Assembly (NCBI RefSeq): GCF_024662015.1
Contig: NZ_CP102480.1
Span: 3,060,001 to 3,124,000, forward strand
From: Nisaea acidiphila
Lineage (GTDB): Bacteria > Pseudomonadota > Alphaproteobacteria > Thalassobaculales > Thalassobaculaceae
Reading direction: 5' to 3'
DNA length: 64,000 nucleotides
Below are positions 1-8,823 of this stretch, in pieces. Position 1 is the stretch's first letter. Each line of letters opens with the position of its first letter. Made by a program: the position numbers and the translations under genes. The notes under the pieces are model-generated. The model did not search any database, had not been told where the DNA came from, and saw nothing but the letters and a program-made list of their open reading frames with translations.

Positions 1-76
1 CGGGCTTGTGCGCATAGCCGGTATCGCGGTTGAGGACCCCGTCGCGGTCGAGAAAGGCTGCCGGTCTTTTGGTCAT
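1..76 (-). CDS. gmhB: D-glycero-beta-D-manno-heptose-1,7-bisphosphate 7-phosphatase-like HAD protein, 5' end only
   Basis: Only the first 25 codons lie in the window; the gene runs off the left edge. The reverse strand reads MTKRPAAFLDRDGVLNRDTG and onward. FLDRDGVLNRD is the first HAD motif of the GmhB/HisB-N family, with nucleophile and acid Asp in DxD. In the family this enzyme dephosphorylates heptose bisphosphate during ADP-heptose synthesis for LPS core. The ATG at 76 is the only good start: the frame closes with a TGA about 30 bases upstream, and no other ATG intervenes. No strong ribosome site is visible. A related HAD phosphatase such as a histidinol-phosphatase domain cannot be excluded from this fragment. 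Confidence 0.75.
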   Translation of the reverse strand, partial: MTKRPAAFLDRDGVLNRDTGYAHKP

Positions 77-601
77 TCGATTTTCATTCTGCCGATCTTT
101 TGGCCATCAGTTCCGGGGACGCATCCGTTCGCATCGGAAGCTTGGCTGAAGTGAGTTTGTTCACACCCCGCCGCCGTGCAGCGCATTTGGGTCAAATCCC
201 TTGGTTTCTTTACGTTATCTTCATTCCCATATCGCACAGTATGCATGGCGATGCACCGGCTGTTTCTTGGCCTGTCAATTGCATCGCATCTTATTATCTT
301 GAACCCGGGACGGGTTCTCGCCAGTGACGCGAGATACCGGTCCCCCCGATCTGATGGAGTAGGCCAGAATGGTCCGCTTTGTGGAAATGGTCCGTAAATC
401 GGTGCACGCTCTGTTTCATCCGTACCGCCCGGAGAAACGTTACATGCGCGGCAGTTCGGCCAGGCACGGTGTCTGAGCCGCGCTGACGAGCGAAGCTGCC
501 CGAGGTAGAGCACCCGATCCGCGGCTGCCGGTCTTCCAACCGGTCTGCGGGTCTGTATAGTGATGCGAGCGGGCCGGGTTGGTCTCACTGCCAGGACACC
601 G
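77..601. other. Intergenic region without a supported gene
   Basis: About 525 bases separate the left-edge phosphatase gene from the HtrA-like gene. Open frames here on both strands are rich in Arg, Pro and Ser and match no family I recognise, so I treat them as out-of-frame noise. I saw no tRNA-like clover, no strong terminator and no clear repeat. The region presumably holds the divergent promoters. Confidence 0.5.
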
Positions 602-1558
602 ATGGAACAGGAACGCGCAAAGTCGCCCCGACAGCAGGACTACGGATACGACCTCGACAGGGTCTATGCATCTCTGGTCGGTATCAGAACCGGCATCGCG
701 GACGATGCCTTCACCGCAGACATCTTGGGAACGGAGCGGAGCGGAAACGGCGTCGTGATTCGCGACGACGGTCTGGTTCTCACGATCGGTTATCTCGTCA
801 CCGAAGCAGAACAGGTCTGGATCACCGACAATTTCGGCCGGGCGGTGGCGGGCCACGTCCTCGGTTACGATCAGGAAACCGGCTTCGGGCTGGTACAGGC
901 TCTTGGCCATCTCGACCTGCCGGCGCTTCCGCTCGGCGATTCGGACATTCTCGAGGAAGGCGATCCGGTGATTCTCGCCGGTGTCGGTGGGGCCAAAGGC
1001 GCCATTGCCGCCGAAGTGATGACCATTCGCGAGTTCGCGGGTTATTGGGAATATCTTCTCGACAAGGCGATCTTTACCGCTCCGGCCCATCCGAACTGGG
1101 GCGGGTGCGGGCTGATCGGACCGGATGGCAGTCTGCTCGGAATCGGATCCTTGATGGTGCAACAGACGACGGACCAAGGAGCCATCGACGGCAACATGGT
1201 GGTGCCGATCAATCTGCTGAAGCCGATCCTTGAGCAGCTGACGACCTTCGGCCGGGTCGAAAAACCGCCACGCCCGTGGCTTGGCCTGTTCGGGACGGAA
1301 ATCCAGGATCAGGTCGTTGTGGCCGCGCTTAGCGAGAACGGTCCGGCAGACGAAGCGGACATCCAGGTTGGCGACATCGTGGTCGCGGTCGACGATGCAC
1401 GGGTCAAGTCGCTTGCCGAGTTCTTTCGCCATGTCTGGGCGCTGGGTGAAGCCGGCGTGACGGTTCCGCTCTCGCTTGCCCGGGACGGCGAGATCCTGAG
1501 CGCCAATGTGCGCTCGATTTCGCGCGACACGCTCCTGAAATCGCCGGCGCTGCACTAG
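602..1558 (+). CDS. HtrA/DegP-like protein with trypsin fold and PDZ domain, catalytic triad lost
   Basis: 318 aa from the ATG at 602; a GTG at 560 would add 14 poorly conserved residues. The N-terminal two thirds follow the S1C protease fold: GNGVVIRDDG near residue 50, then the segments that normally hold His, Asp and Ser. The C-terminal 90 residues form a PDZ domain (PWLGLFG, then NGPADEADIQVGDIVVAV). All three catalytic positions are changed. The TNNHVV site reads TIGYLV (Tyr64), the D in DxDxA reads Gly94, and GNSGG reads NWGGCG (residues 165-170) with no Ser. No signal peptide is evident, so a cytoplasmic binding or scaffold role is possible. The fold assignment is firm; the lack of proteolysis is inferred from the missing residues. 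Confidence 0.8.
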   Translation: MEQERAKSPRQQDYGYDLDRVYASLVGIRTGIADDAFTADILGTERSGNGVVIRDDGLVLTIGYLVTEAEQVWITDNFGRAVAGHVLGYDQETGFGLVQALGHLDLPALPLGDSDILEEGDPVILAGVGGAKGAIAAEVMTIREFAGYWEYLLDKAIFTAPAHPNWGGCGLIGPDGSLLGIGSLMVQQTTDQGAIDGNMVVPINLLKPILEQLTTFGRVEKPPRPWLGLFGTEIQDQVVVAALSENGPADEADIQVGDIVVAVDDARVKSLAEFFRHVWALGEAGVTVPLSLARDGEILSANVRSISRDTLLKSPALH

Positions 1559-1570
1559 AGACTTGGCGGT

Positions 1571-1586
1571 CTCCCGAAATCGGGAG
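1571..1586 (+). terminator. Possible weak terminator hairpin
   Basis: A perfect 6-bp stem (CTCCCG/CGGGAG) with an AAAT loop lies just after the HtrA-like stop codon. The following run is only loosely T-rich (cccactttctttgg), so this is a weak intrinsic terminator at best. Confidence 0.35.
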
Positions 1587-1703
1587 CCCCACTTTCTTTG
1601 GTGCAATGCAGCAAAGAGGGTGTCACACTCATCCCCAATGGTGTGGAGATAGCGGCCTGCTTTCGAGATCTGGCTGCGTCCTCCGGAGAACGGAGCCGAA
1701 GCA

Positions 1704-2966
1704 ATGCTGTATCATATGTATGAAGCCACCCGCATGGCGATCATGCCTTGGCGTCTCGGCGCACAGGCCGTACGAAATTCGGTCATGGCGCCCTGGAGCC
1801 CCCTTTCCTACACGCCGTTCGGCCGCCAGATCGGCTCGGCCGCGGAGCTTTTCGAGCGTGTAACCCGGCGCTACGGAAAGCCGGACTGGGGTCTGGAGAA
1901 GACGGTGATCAACGGCAAGGAGGTCGCGGTCGAGGAAGAGATCGTCATCCACCGCGCCTACTGCAATCTTGTGAACTTCAAGCGCGATACCAAGCGCAAG
2001 GATCCGAAGCTGCTGGTGGTGGCGCCGCTTTCAGGGCACTACGCGACTTTGTTGCGGGGTACTGTGGAAGCGATGCTGCCGGACCACGATGTCTATGTGA
2101 CCGACTGGAACGACTGCCGCTACGTGCCGATCACGTCCGACAGATTCAACCTGAACGACTACATAGACTACATCATCGACTTCCTGCATTTCCTCGGACC
2201 GAACACACATGTGATCGCTGTCTGTCAGCCGAGCGTGCCGGTGTTGGCTGCGGTCTCGGTGATGTCCGGCTGGGGCGATATCTGCGTGCCGGCCTCGATG
2301 ACCCTCATGGGCGGTCCGATCGACACGCGGCGCAACCCGACCGCGGTCAACAAGCTGGCCAAGGAACATGCCATCGAATGGTTCGAACGCCATGTCGTGA
2401 CCATCGTGCCGCCGCCCTATCCGGGTATGGGCCGCCGCGTCTATCCGGGCTTCATCCAGCTCACCAATTTCATTTCGATGAATCTTGACCGGCACATGAT
2501 CTCGCTGAACGAGCTGTTCGATCACCTGGTGCAGGGCGATGACGAAGAGGCGGACAAGCGCAAGGCCTTCTATGAAGAGTATCTCGCGGTCATGGACCTG
2601 CCGGCGGAGTTTTATCTGCAGACGGTCGAAACCGTGTTCCAGAAACATTCACTCCCCAAGGGGGAGATGATCGCGCGCTGGCATCCGGTGAGACCGGAGG
2701 CCATCACAAAGACTGCGATCTGCTGCGTCGAGGGCGAACTTGACGATATTTCCGGTGTCGGGCAGACGCAGGCGGCTCTTGATCTGGCGACCAATCTGCC
2801 TGATTCCATGAAGCACTATCACCTGCAGAAGAATGTCGGCCATTACGGCATCTTCAACGGCGGACGGTGGCGCCGCGAGATCGCGCCGATGGTGAAGGAG
2901 TTCATCCGCGCGCACGATCACGAGCTTGGCGGCAAAGCGCCGAAGGTGCATGCGATCGCGAGCTAG
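1704..2966 (+). CDS. phaZ: Intracellular poly(3-hydroxybutyrate) depolymerase
   Basis: 420 aa. The sequence follows the PhaZ1-type intracellular depolymerase family from end to end, starting with MLYHMYEATR and continuing through the alpha/beta-hydrolase core. The nucleophile elbow reads VCQPSVP with Cys174, the cysteine typical of i-nPHB depolymerases, in place of the usual lipase Ser. The Asp (GELDDISG) and His (NVGHYGIFNGGRWR) complete the triad. The enzyme mobilises native PHB granules to 3-hydroxybutyrate during carbon starvation. It has no signal peptide. The gene stands alone in its strand group with a 145-base upstream gap. In-frame ATGs at codons 5 and 11 are possible alternative starts. 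Confidence 0.95.
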   Translation: MLYHMYEATRMAIMPWRLGAQAVRNSVMAPWSPLSYTPFGRQIGSAAELFERVTRRYGKPDWGLEKTVINGKEVAVEEEIVIHRAYCNLVNFKRDTKRKDPKLLVVAPLSGHYATLLRGTVEAMLPDHDVYVTDWNDCRYVPITSDRFNLNDYIDYIIDFLHFLGPNTHVIAVCQPSVPVLAAVSVMSGWGDICVPASMTLMGGPIDTRRNPTAVNKLAKEHAIEWFERHVVTIVPPPYPGMGRRVYPGFIQLTNFISMNLDRHMISLNELFDHLVQGDDEEADKRKAFYEEYLAVMDLPAEFYLQTVETVFQKHSLPKGEMIARWHPVRPEAITKTAICCVEGELDDISGVGQTQAALDLATNLPDSMKHYHLQKNVGHYGIFNGGRWRREIAPMVKEFIRAHDHELGGKAPKVHAIAS

Positions 2967-3082
2967 AACCGCGCTATCGCCAATTCGGACAGAGTGACCG
3001 CGGCCGCCGGGCTTGCGCTTTCGGCGGCCCGGCGCCATCATCGCCGTTCCTTTCCCGACCTCCCCGATTTCAGAGGACAATG

Positions 3083-4627
3083 ATGAACGGCGCTGAGAGC
3101 CTGGTGCGAACCCTTGTCGCGTCCGGAGTGGACGTGTGTTTCTCCAACCCTGGTACGTCGGAAATGCATTTCGTCGCCGCGCTCGACCGGGTCGAAGGCA
3201 TGCGCTGCGTGCTCGGCCTGTTCGAGGGGGTGGTTACCGGCATGGCGGACGGTTATGCGCGGATGGCGGAGAAACCGGCCTCGACCCTGCTGCATCTCGG
3301 TCCGGGGCTCGGCAACGGCCTCGCCAACTTGCACAACGCGAAAAAGGCCTTCACGCCGGTCGTTAATATCGTCGGAGAGCATGCGACCTATCATGTCGAG
3401 CACAATGCGCCTCTGACCGCCGATATCGAAGGCATCGCGCGCCCGGTCTCCGGCTGGGTGAAGACCTCCATGTCGGCGAAGGACGTGGCGAAGGACGGGG
3501 CGGAGGCGGTTGCCGCCTCCATGGGCGTACCCGGCCAGATCGCGACGCTGATCCTGCCCGCGAACACGGCCTGGGAAGAGTCCGACGGCCCGGCCGCGCC
3601 GGTACAGCCGGTGGATCGCCCGAAAGCACCGGCGGAGGCGATCCGCGCCGCAGCGGCAGCGCTCGTTTCCGGCGAAGAATGCATGATCCATATGTCCGAC
3701 ACCGCTCTGATGGGCGAGGCGCTGGAGATGGCCGGCCGTATCGCCGCCAAGACCGGCTGCCGGCTGTCTTGCAAGACCAGTAACCGGCGCTGGGAGCGCG
3801 GTGCGGGCCGGGTGCCGGTAGAGCGTGTCCAGTATCCGGTGGATATCGCCCTGAAGCAGCTTTCCTCGGTCAAGCACCTTGTCCTGCTCGGCGCGCCGGT
3901 GCCGGTTGCCTTCTTCGCTTATCCGAACAAGCCGAGCGTGCTGATTCCCGAGAGCTGCAATGTCGTCGAGGTGGCGCCGGAGGGCTACGACCTGCTGGCG
4001 GCGCTGCGCGACATCGCGGAAGAGCTCGGCGCGACCGATATCGAGCCGATCCGGCAGGAAGCGTCAAAGCCGGATCTTATGTCCGGCGAACTGACACCGG
4101 AGAGCATTGCCTCGGCCATCGGGCATTTCATGCCGAAGGACGCGATCATCGCGGACGAGTCGGTGACTTCCGGTCGGGGGCTGATGCCGTTCACCGCGGG
4201 TACGGAGCAGCATGACTGGCTGTCGCTCACCGGCGGTTCCATCGGCATCGGCATGCCTTACGCGACAGGCGCCGCGATCGCCTGTCCCGACCGCAAGGTG
4301 ATCTGCCTCGAAGGCGACGGCAGCGGCATGTATACCCTGCAGGCGCTCTGGACCCAGGCGCGGGAAAAATGCGACGTCGTTAACGTGATCTTTGCAAACA
4401 GGACTTATGAGATCCTGAAAGGCGAGCTGATGAATGTCGGTGCGCAGAACCCGGGCCGCAAGGCCTTCGACATGCTGGAGATCGGACGTCCGGATCTCGA
4501 CTGGCGGCAGCTGGCCGAGGGAATGGGGGTTCCTGCGACCCGCGCGACGACCGCGGAAGAGTTCAACCAGCAGTTCGAGCGTGCATTGAATGAACCTGGC
4601 CCGCATTTGATCGAAGCCTGGATGTAA
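3083..4627 (+). CDS. Thiamine diphosphate-dependent acetolactate synthase-like large subunit
   Basis: 514 aa. This is a three-domain ThDP enzyme of the acetolactate synthase/benzoylformate decarboxylase superfamily. The N-terminal Pyr domain has FSNPGTSEMHFVAAL and the conserved cofactor-activating Glu in LFEGVVTGMADGYARM (about residue 46). The C-terminal PP domain has the Mg/ThDP motif GDGSGMY followed by the Asn of FANRTYEIL. It is about 50 residues shorter than biosynthetic IlvB and no small subunit is next to it, so branched-chain synthesis is unlikely; the substrate is unknown. The ATG at 3083 sits 5 bases after AGAGGA and is preferred over the adjacent ATG at 3080. The next gene follows after 21 bases, suggesting cotranscription. 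Confidence 0.85.
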   Translation: MNGAESLVRTLVASGVDVCFSNPGTSEMHFVAALDRVEGMRCVLGLFEGVVTGMADGYARMAEKPASTLLHLGPGLGNGLANLHNAKKAFTPVVNIVGEHATYHVEHNAPLTADIEGIARPVSGWVKTSMSAKDVAKDGAEAVAASMGVPGQIATLILPANTAWEESDGPAAPVQPVDRPKAPAEAIRAAAAALVSGEECMIHMSDTALMGEALEMAGRIAAKTGCRLSCKTSNRRWERGAGRVPVERVQYPVDIALKQLSSVKHLVLLGAPVPVAFFAYPNKPSVLIPESCNVVEVAPEGYDLLAALRDIAEELGATDIEPIRQEASKPDLMSGELTPESIASAIGHFMPKDAIIADESVTSGRGLMPFTAGTEQHDWLSLTGGSIGIGMPYATGAAIACPDRKVICLEGDGSGMYTLQALWTQAREKCDVVNVIFANRTYEILKGELMNVGAQNPGRKAFDMLEIGRPDLDWRQLAEGMGVPATRATTAEEFNQQFERALNEPGPHLIEAWM

Positions 4628-4648
4628 TTCTGGTACATACTTTTGCCC

Positions 4649-5791
4649 ATGGGCCATACGCGTAAACGAGTCTCGATAGAGCGGCTTGCCGTCGAACAGC
4701 TTTCCCGCATGCTGCAGGCGGGCTCGTCCCGGGTGTACAATTGTGCCGCCTTGCATCGGAATGTTCTAACTGCGGGCGGTGCGCCGGGTCAGTTCCTGTT
4801 CAAGACCCAGGACCTGAACAGCGCGATCTTCATGAAAGAAGTCTATTCGGACGACGAACAGCGCGAAGCATCGTCCTATCCGGTCGGGACCAAGGTTTTC
4901 TTCTCCTATAACCAGAAGGCGAATCTTGAGGGCGGAAAGTCGATTTTCCTGAACGATCGCAATCTGAGGACAGCGCTACAGTTCCACGCGGGAATGTCGG
5001 CCTCCGACGAGTCAGAGGATGCGCAGGCCGATCTCAAGGTTCTTAAGATCATCGACCAGCTCCCCTCCGTCGATCCGTTCCTGTTTCGGGAGCGGATGGA
5101 GGCGGAAGGGCTCGATCCGCATCCGGGGTATTTCGAGATCACCGAGGCAGAGTACGGCCGGATCCGCGACCATGTGATGCGCCAGTTCCAGCCGATCATC
5201 GAAACCGCGTTCGAGGATGTCACGGAGGCGAACAAGGCAGTCTTTCTCAAGACGCTGGTCAACAAGCTCTGGGATGCGACCGACATGGAGGCGCTGGGCC
5301 CGGTGATGGATGCCATGGGTATCAGCGAAGACAATGCCGGCAACACCTTCTATGCCTGGAAGGGTATCATCTACTACGACTACGTGTTCTCCCGCCGGCA
5401 GGAAGCCTGGAAGGATTATGCGAACTGGCTGAACAGCGAGTCCCGGCCGCTCGACTCGATGCCACCCATGGCCCAGATGAAGCTGAACGACCTGCAGATG
5501 CAGTGGCGGAAGAACTATCAGAAGCGCTGGAAGGCGGTGCATCTGATGCTTTCGGAGTATCGGAACTCGTACGAGATGCTGTTCCGCGACCACAAGAGCC
5601 CGGAGCCGTTCATCAAGTTCCTGAAAGCCGCGCCGAAGCGCTTTTACCAGCTTGGCGATTGCATGAGCCGGATCGATCACTGCATCGAGGTCTGGCGGAC
5701 CTATGTCGGCGACTCCTCCATGCGATTCCTGCGTTTCGAGCCGCTTTACGAACTCGGTGGAACCAGCAACCGAATTCTCGGCGGCAGTTGA
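4649..5791 (+). CDS. Conserved-looking protein of unknown function
   Basis: 380 aa from ATG 4649; a TTG at 4643 would add two residues, and no good ribosome site is visible for either. I do not recognise the family. The protein is soluble in appearance, with no signal peptide or membrane segment, and has many aromatic residues in the C-terminal half (YYDYVFSRRQEAWKDYANW). That half looks mostly helical, with Cys/His pairs near the end (GDCMSRIDHCIEVW). It sits 21 bases after the ThDP enzyme and 4 bases before the PLP-fold pseudoenzyme, so the three are probably one transcript. That pairing is the only functional hint. Confidence 0.75.
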   Translation: MGHTRKRVSIERLAVEQLSRMLQAGSSRVYNCAALHRNVLTAGGAPGQFLFKTQDLNSAIFMKEVYSDDEQREASSYPVGTKVFFSYNQKANLEGGKSIFLNDRNLRTALQFHAGMSASDESEDAQADLKVLKIIDQLPSVDPFLFRERMEAEGLDPHPGYFEITEAEYGRIRDHVMRQFQPIIETAFEDVTEANKAVFLKTLVNKLWDATDMEALGPVMDAMGISEDNAGNTFYAWKGIIYYDYVFSRRQEAWKDYANWLNSESRPLDSMPPMAQMKLNDLQMQWRKNYQKRWKAVHLMLSEYRNSYEMLFRDHKSPEPFIKFLKAAPKRFYQLGDCMSRIDHCIEVWRTYVGDSSMRFLRFEPLYELGGTSNRILGGS

Positions 5792-5795
5792 GCCG

Positions 5796-6773
5796 ATGCC
5801 GGAGCGGTCAGGCGCGCCTGAAATCGACGCGCTCGAGCGCGCATTCGCGGAGGCTCACGAGGGCGGAAACGGATACGCTTTCGCATCGGCGCCGATTGCT
5901 GTGTCCGCACTGCTCGATCTGCTCGATAGCGGGGCCCATATCCTCGTTTCCGAAGGGCTGCAGGCCGACACCTACCGGATGATCGAGGGAATCCGCCGCC
6001 GCTCGGCGGGGCTCAGGGTCGGTTTTGTCGACATGGCGGATCTCGCGGCCGTCGAGCAGGCTCTGACGAGCGAGACCCGCCTTCTCTGGATCGAAACGCT
6101 GGCCGGCCCGCGTCTGTCCGATCCGGATCTGCGGGCAGTCGCGCGGCTTGCGCGGGAGCGCGATGTCTATACGGCCGTCGATGTATCCGCTGCGACCCAT
6201 GTCCGTTCGCGTCCCCTGGAGCAGGGCGTTCACATCGTCTATTCCTCCGCGCCGGGACTGTCCTTGGGCGGCGTAGCGGGTGGCACGCGCGGCGGCCTTG
6301 TCGCGTTTGCGGCGGAACCTGGCTTCGCTGAGGACCGCTTCGCATTTTTGCAGCGCGCCTACGATGCATTGCCGGAACCGGATCAGGCTGCCGCGCTGCT
6401 CGACGCTCTGGAGCGTATCCCCGAGGAAATGGCGGCGAGAACCGCCTGCGCCGGGGAACTCGCGGAGCTTCTTGCGGGCGAGACGTTCGTCTCTGAGCTT
6501 CTCTTTCCAGAGCGGGGCGCTGCCGAGCTTTCGGTTGTTTTCGAAGGAACGGCGGGTGAGGTCGCTTCCGCGCTCGCGCGTCTCGACCTGTTCACTCAGG
6601 CTTTGTCGGCCGGGCGTCCCGGAACCTATTGGCATTACGCGCGCCGAACTTATGAGGCGGTTCCGGACGAGATTCGGCTGGCGCTCGGGATCCCGGACGG
6701 GATCGTCCGTTTCGGTGTGCCGGCGGGCGAGGCGCCGGAGCTGCTGGACGATTTCCGCCGCGCGTTCGGCTGA
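5796..6773 (+). CDS. Cys/Met-metabolism PLP-fold protein lacking the cofactor lysine
   Basis: 325 aa from ATG 5796, four bases after the previous stop; longer in-frame starts overlap the upstream gene heavily. The order of elements matches the cystathionine gamma-synthase family: EIDALERAFAEAHEGGNGYAF near the N terminus, LLWIETLAGPRLSDPDL, then the PLP-ring Asp in YTAVDVSAA. Where the family has SATKYxxGH with the Schiff-base Lys, this protein reads YSSAPGLSLGG (Pro153 at the Lys position) followed by a Gly-rich stretch. It is also about 60 residues shorter than active members. I infer a catalytically inactive relative, perhaps a regulatory or structural partner of the unknown protein upstream. 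Confidence 0.7.
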   Translation: MPERSGAPEIDALERAFAEAHEGGNGYAFASAPIAVSALLDLLDSGAHILVSEGLQADTYRMIEGIRRRSAGLRVGFVDMADLAAVEQALTSETRLLWIETLAGPRLSDPDLRAVARLARERDVYTAVDVSAATHVRSRPLEQGVHIVYSSAPGLSLGGVAGGTRGGLVAFAAEPGFAEDRFAFLQRAYDALPEPDQAAALLDALERIPEEMAARTACAGELAELLAGETFVSELLFPERGAAELSVVFEGTAGEVASALARLDLFTQALSAGRPGTYWHYARRTYEAVPDEIRLALGIPDGIVRFGVPAGEAPELLDDFRRAFG

Positions 6774-6873
6774 TTTGCCGGATTTCCGCGGTCCGTGATT
6801 GAATTTTTCACCGACTGCAACTATCTTTGGAGTCGAATTCCGGATCGGTTCGGTTTTTCGGTTGGAGAATAAA

Positions 6874-7164
6874 ATGGCTGTCGGACCAGCGACCAGCGCA
6901 TCGATATCTGATCTTCGGGGCCTTGTTCAGCCCCAGGAACCCGTGCGTCCGGCGCCAGAGGAGCAGGCTGCCGCGGAACAGGATTCCGGTGTCGACACAG
7001 CCCAACTCGATACGGCGGCCAGCCAACCGGCGGCCGGTGTTCAGGAATCACCGAGTAATCGCGGCGAGAATGATAACCCCGGTGTCGCTGCGCAGGCGCG
7101 GGACGACCGGTTGCCGAATTCCGGTGACCCGAACAGGGGAACGACCCTCGATATCGCCGTGTGA
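6874..7164 (+). CDS. Small disordered protein of unknown function
   Basis: 96 aa. The ATG at 6874 is preceded by GGAGA six bases upstream, which decides the start. Composition is dominated by Ala, Pro, Gln, Glu, Ser and Asp, with almost no hydrophobic core, so most of it is probably disordered. Two short ordered-looking parts flank the linker: the N-terminal SISDLRGLVQP and the C-terminal GTTLDIAV. I do not recognise the family. A strong intrinsic terminator closes the gene, so it ends the transcription unit that may begin at the ThDP enzyme, or is monocistronic. Confidence 0.6.
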   Translation: MAVGPATSASISDLRGLVQPQEPVRPAPEEQAAAEQDSGVDTAQLDTAASQPAAGVQESPSNRGENDNPGVAAQARDDRLPNSGDPNRGTTLDIAV

Positions 7165-7190
7165 GTCGTGGCGTGATCGGGTGAGTTCAG

Positions 7191-7222
7191 AAGCGGCCGC
7201 AAGCGGCCGCTTTTTTGTTTTG
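7191..7222 (+). terminator. Strong Rho-independent terminator
   Basis: A 9-bp stem (AAGCGGCCG/CGGCCGCTT) with a CAAG loop is followed by T6-G-T4. It lies 26 bases after the small disordered protein gene and ends that transcript. Confidence 0.9.
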
Positions 7223-7257
7223 GGGCCGGCGGGGAGCTGACTGCGGGAGGGCCAAAG

Positions 7258-8550
7258 ATGCCCGACAGGACGATCTGCGCTGTGTTTTCGCTGGCAGCGG
7301 CGCTGGCTGTTTTCCTCGCGCCCGATTTGTCTTCCGCTTCGGACGGCGGCCCCGCGGTTCGCTTCGTCGACGAGAACATCCCCAAATTCCGGGCGAAGAA
7401 GGAAATGATCGCCGAATACGGCGCGCGGTACGACGTTCTGCACAACCGGCTGATTGAGCGGAACCGCGCGGGCGAAGATCTTCCGTGTTCGACGCAGATC
7501 CTGAATGAGGTCGGATGGTGGATCAAATACTCCACCGAGCGCGAAACGGTCGAACGGCGTCTCGACGATCTGGAGCGGAGCCTCGCCCCGGACTATCGCG
7601 ACCAGAGCGCCGCGAGGAAACAGTCCGCCGAAGACGGGTCCTGGGGCGGATGCTATGAGCCCTGGTTCTTCCGCGCCTGGAACAGTGTCGATCCGCTCCG
7701 GGAAGTGCTGCTCTCAGGGGAGCGGCCCGAGTATCCCCTGCATTTCCTGAAGGAAGTCGAAACCCCTGAGCTGATAGCAGCGCGGCTCCGAGGGCTGATT
7801 GTCTCGCGCCCGGCCAAGGATGGCAGGAACAACCGCAAGGAACTGAACCTCACCGTCACCGGCCTCGGTCAACTGCTCTGGCTGCCTCTGTTCGAGGATG
7901 TCGTCTCCGAAATCGTGCCGCGCGCGGCGCTCGGCGCGGCCTTGATCGAGGTGATGGACGAGGAATGGCAGGACCCCGAGACGGGCTACTGGGGCGCCTG
8001 GTACGAGGCGGACGATGGCCGGATCGTCAAGACGGAGGATCTCAGCATCACCTTTCACATCGTCAGCTACCGCTCGGGCGACGTGCCGCGGCGTGAGAAG
8101 CTGATCGAGACGCTGTTCCTCACGCGGGAGCGGCCCTATCCATACGGCTGGCAGGATCGGGGCACACAGAACACCCACCATACCTACGACGTCGTCCGGA
8201 TCATCGAGCTGGTCTGGCCAGATCTGGATGCCTATCAGCGGGCGCGCGCCAGGGCCGAGATTGTCATCATCCTCTCCCGCGCCCTGCGCATTGCGCTCCA
8301 GCAGGACGGCAGCTTCGACCCAGCGCCCTATAACAGCGTGGCGGAGGCCTACTATTTCGGTGTCTCCCTGCTGGATGCTGCGGGCTATCTCGATCCCGAG
8401 AAACGCTTCTGGGCGGAGAAGTGGAAATTCGAGGCCCGGACGCGCACGCGGGCCAGGATCATCGCGCGGCTCGAAGAACTCGATAGCGACGCGCCGATGG
8501 CGAAGGCCGCCCTCCGCAAACTGTACAAATCTCCCGAACAGGCCTTTTAG
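7258..8550 (+). CDS. Secreted protein of unknown function
   Basis: 430 aa. A classical signal peptide covers about residues 1-27 (positive start, AVFSLAAALAVFLAP, then SSASDG). The mature part is rich in aromatic and charged residues (GSWGGCYEPWFF, YWGAWYE, NTHHTYDVVRIIELVWPD) and is predominantly helical in pattern. This might suggest a helical-barrel or hydrolase-like fold, but I recognise no catalytic motif and assign no function. A GGGAGG ribosome site lies 6 bases before the ATG. The gene follows a strong terminator and is probably its own unit. Its stop overlaps by four bases the stop of the convergent small gene on the other strand. Confidence 0.8.
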   Translation: MPDRTICAVFSLAAALAVFLAPDLSSASDGGPAVRFVDENIPKFRAKKEMIAEYGARYDVLHNRLIERNRAGEDLPCSTQILNEVGWWIKYSTERETVERRLDDLERSLAPDYRDQSAARKQSAEDGSWGGCYEPWFFRAWNSVDPLREVLLSGERPEYPLHFLKEVETPELIAARLRGLIVSRPAKDGRNNRKELNLTVTGLGQLLWLPLFEDVVSEIVPRAALGAALIEVMDEEWQDPETGYWGAWYEADDGRIVKTEDLSITFHIVSYRSGDVPRREKLIETLFLTRERPYPYGWQDRGTQNTHHTYDVVRIIELVWPDLDAYQRARARAEIVIILSRALRIALQQDGSFDPAPYNSVAEAYYFGVSLLDAAGYLDPEKRFWAEKWKFEARTRTRARIIARLEELDSDAPMAKAALRKLYKSPEQAF

Positions 8551-8807
8551 CGCGAGGTGCCGGATGCAAGCATCCGCTCCATCCGGGCCAGACGTCCCTC
8601 CATCTCCGCAATTCCGCGGGCGTTGATTTCGGTATCGACCGCGAGGCTGGAGAGGGCCATCACCGTGGCCATGAAACCGGCTTCCAGTTCCTCCAGCGGC
8701 GTCGTTTCAGCGGGAGCCGCGGCATGAGTCCGGGCAGCGGAGCCCGCATAGAACCCGATCGTTCCGGCAACGATGGCAGTTGCGACAAGAGCGCTGATCG
8801 ATCTCAT
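8547..8807 (-). CDS. Small membrane-anchored or exported protein of unknown function
   Basis: 86 aa from the ATG at 8807 (MRSISALVATAIVAGTIGFY). The N-terminal hydrophobic segment of about 20 residues could be an uncleaved anchor or a signal peptide (AGSAARTHA follows). The rest is a short amphipathic helix with Glu/Arg/Met heptads (GIAEMEGRLARMERMLAS), suggestive of a coiled coil. It starts 17 bases after the preceding minus-strand gene and is probably cotranscribed with it. I know no family for it. Confidence 0.6.
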   Translation of the reverse strand: MRSISALVATAIVAGTIGFYAGSAARTHAAAPAETTPLEELEAGFMATVMALSSLAVDTEINARGIAEMEGRLARMERMLASGTSR

Positions 8808-8823
8808 ATGTTTTTCTCCCAGG

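Noticed and set aside
73-588. 171-codon minus-strand frame between the phosphatase and the HtrA-like gene
   Set aside because: It is Arg/Pro/Cys-rich without family features, and its stop overlaps the ATG of the gmhB-like gene; it is more likely noncoding.
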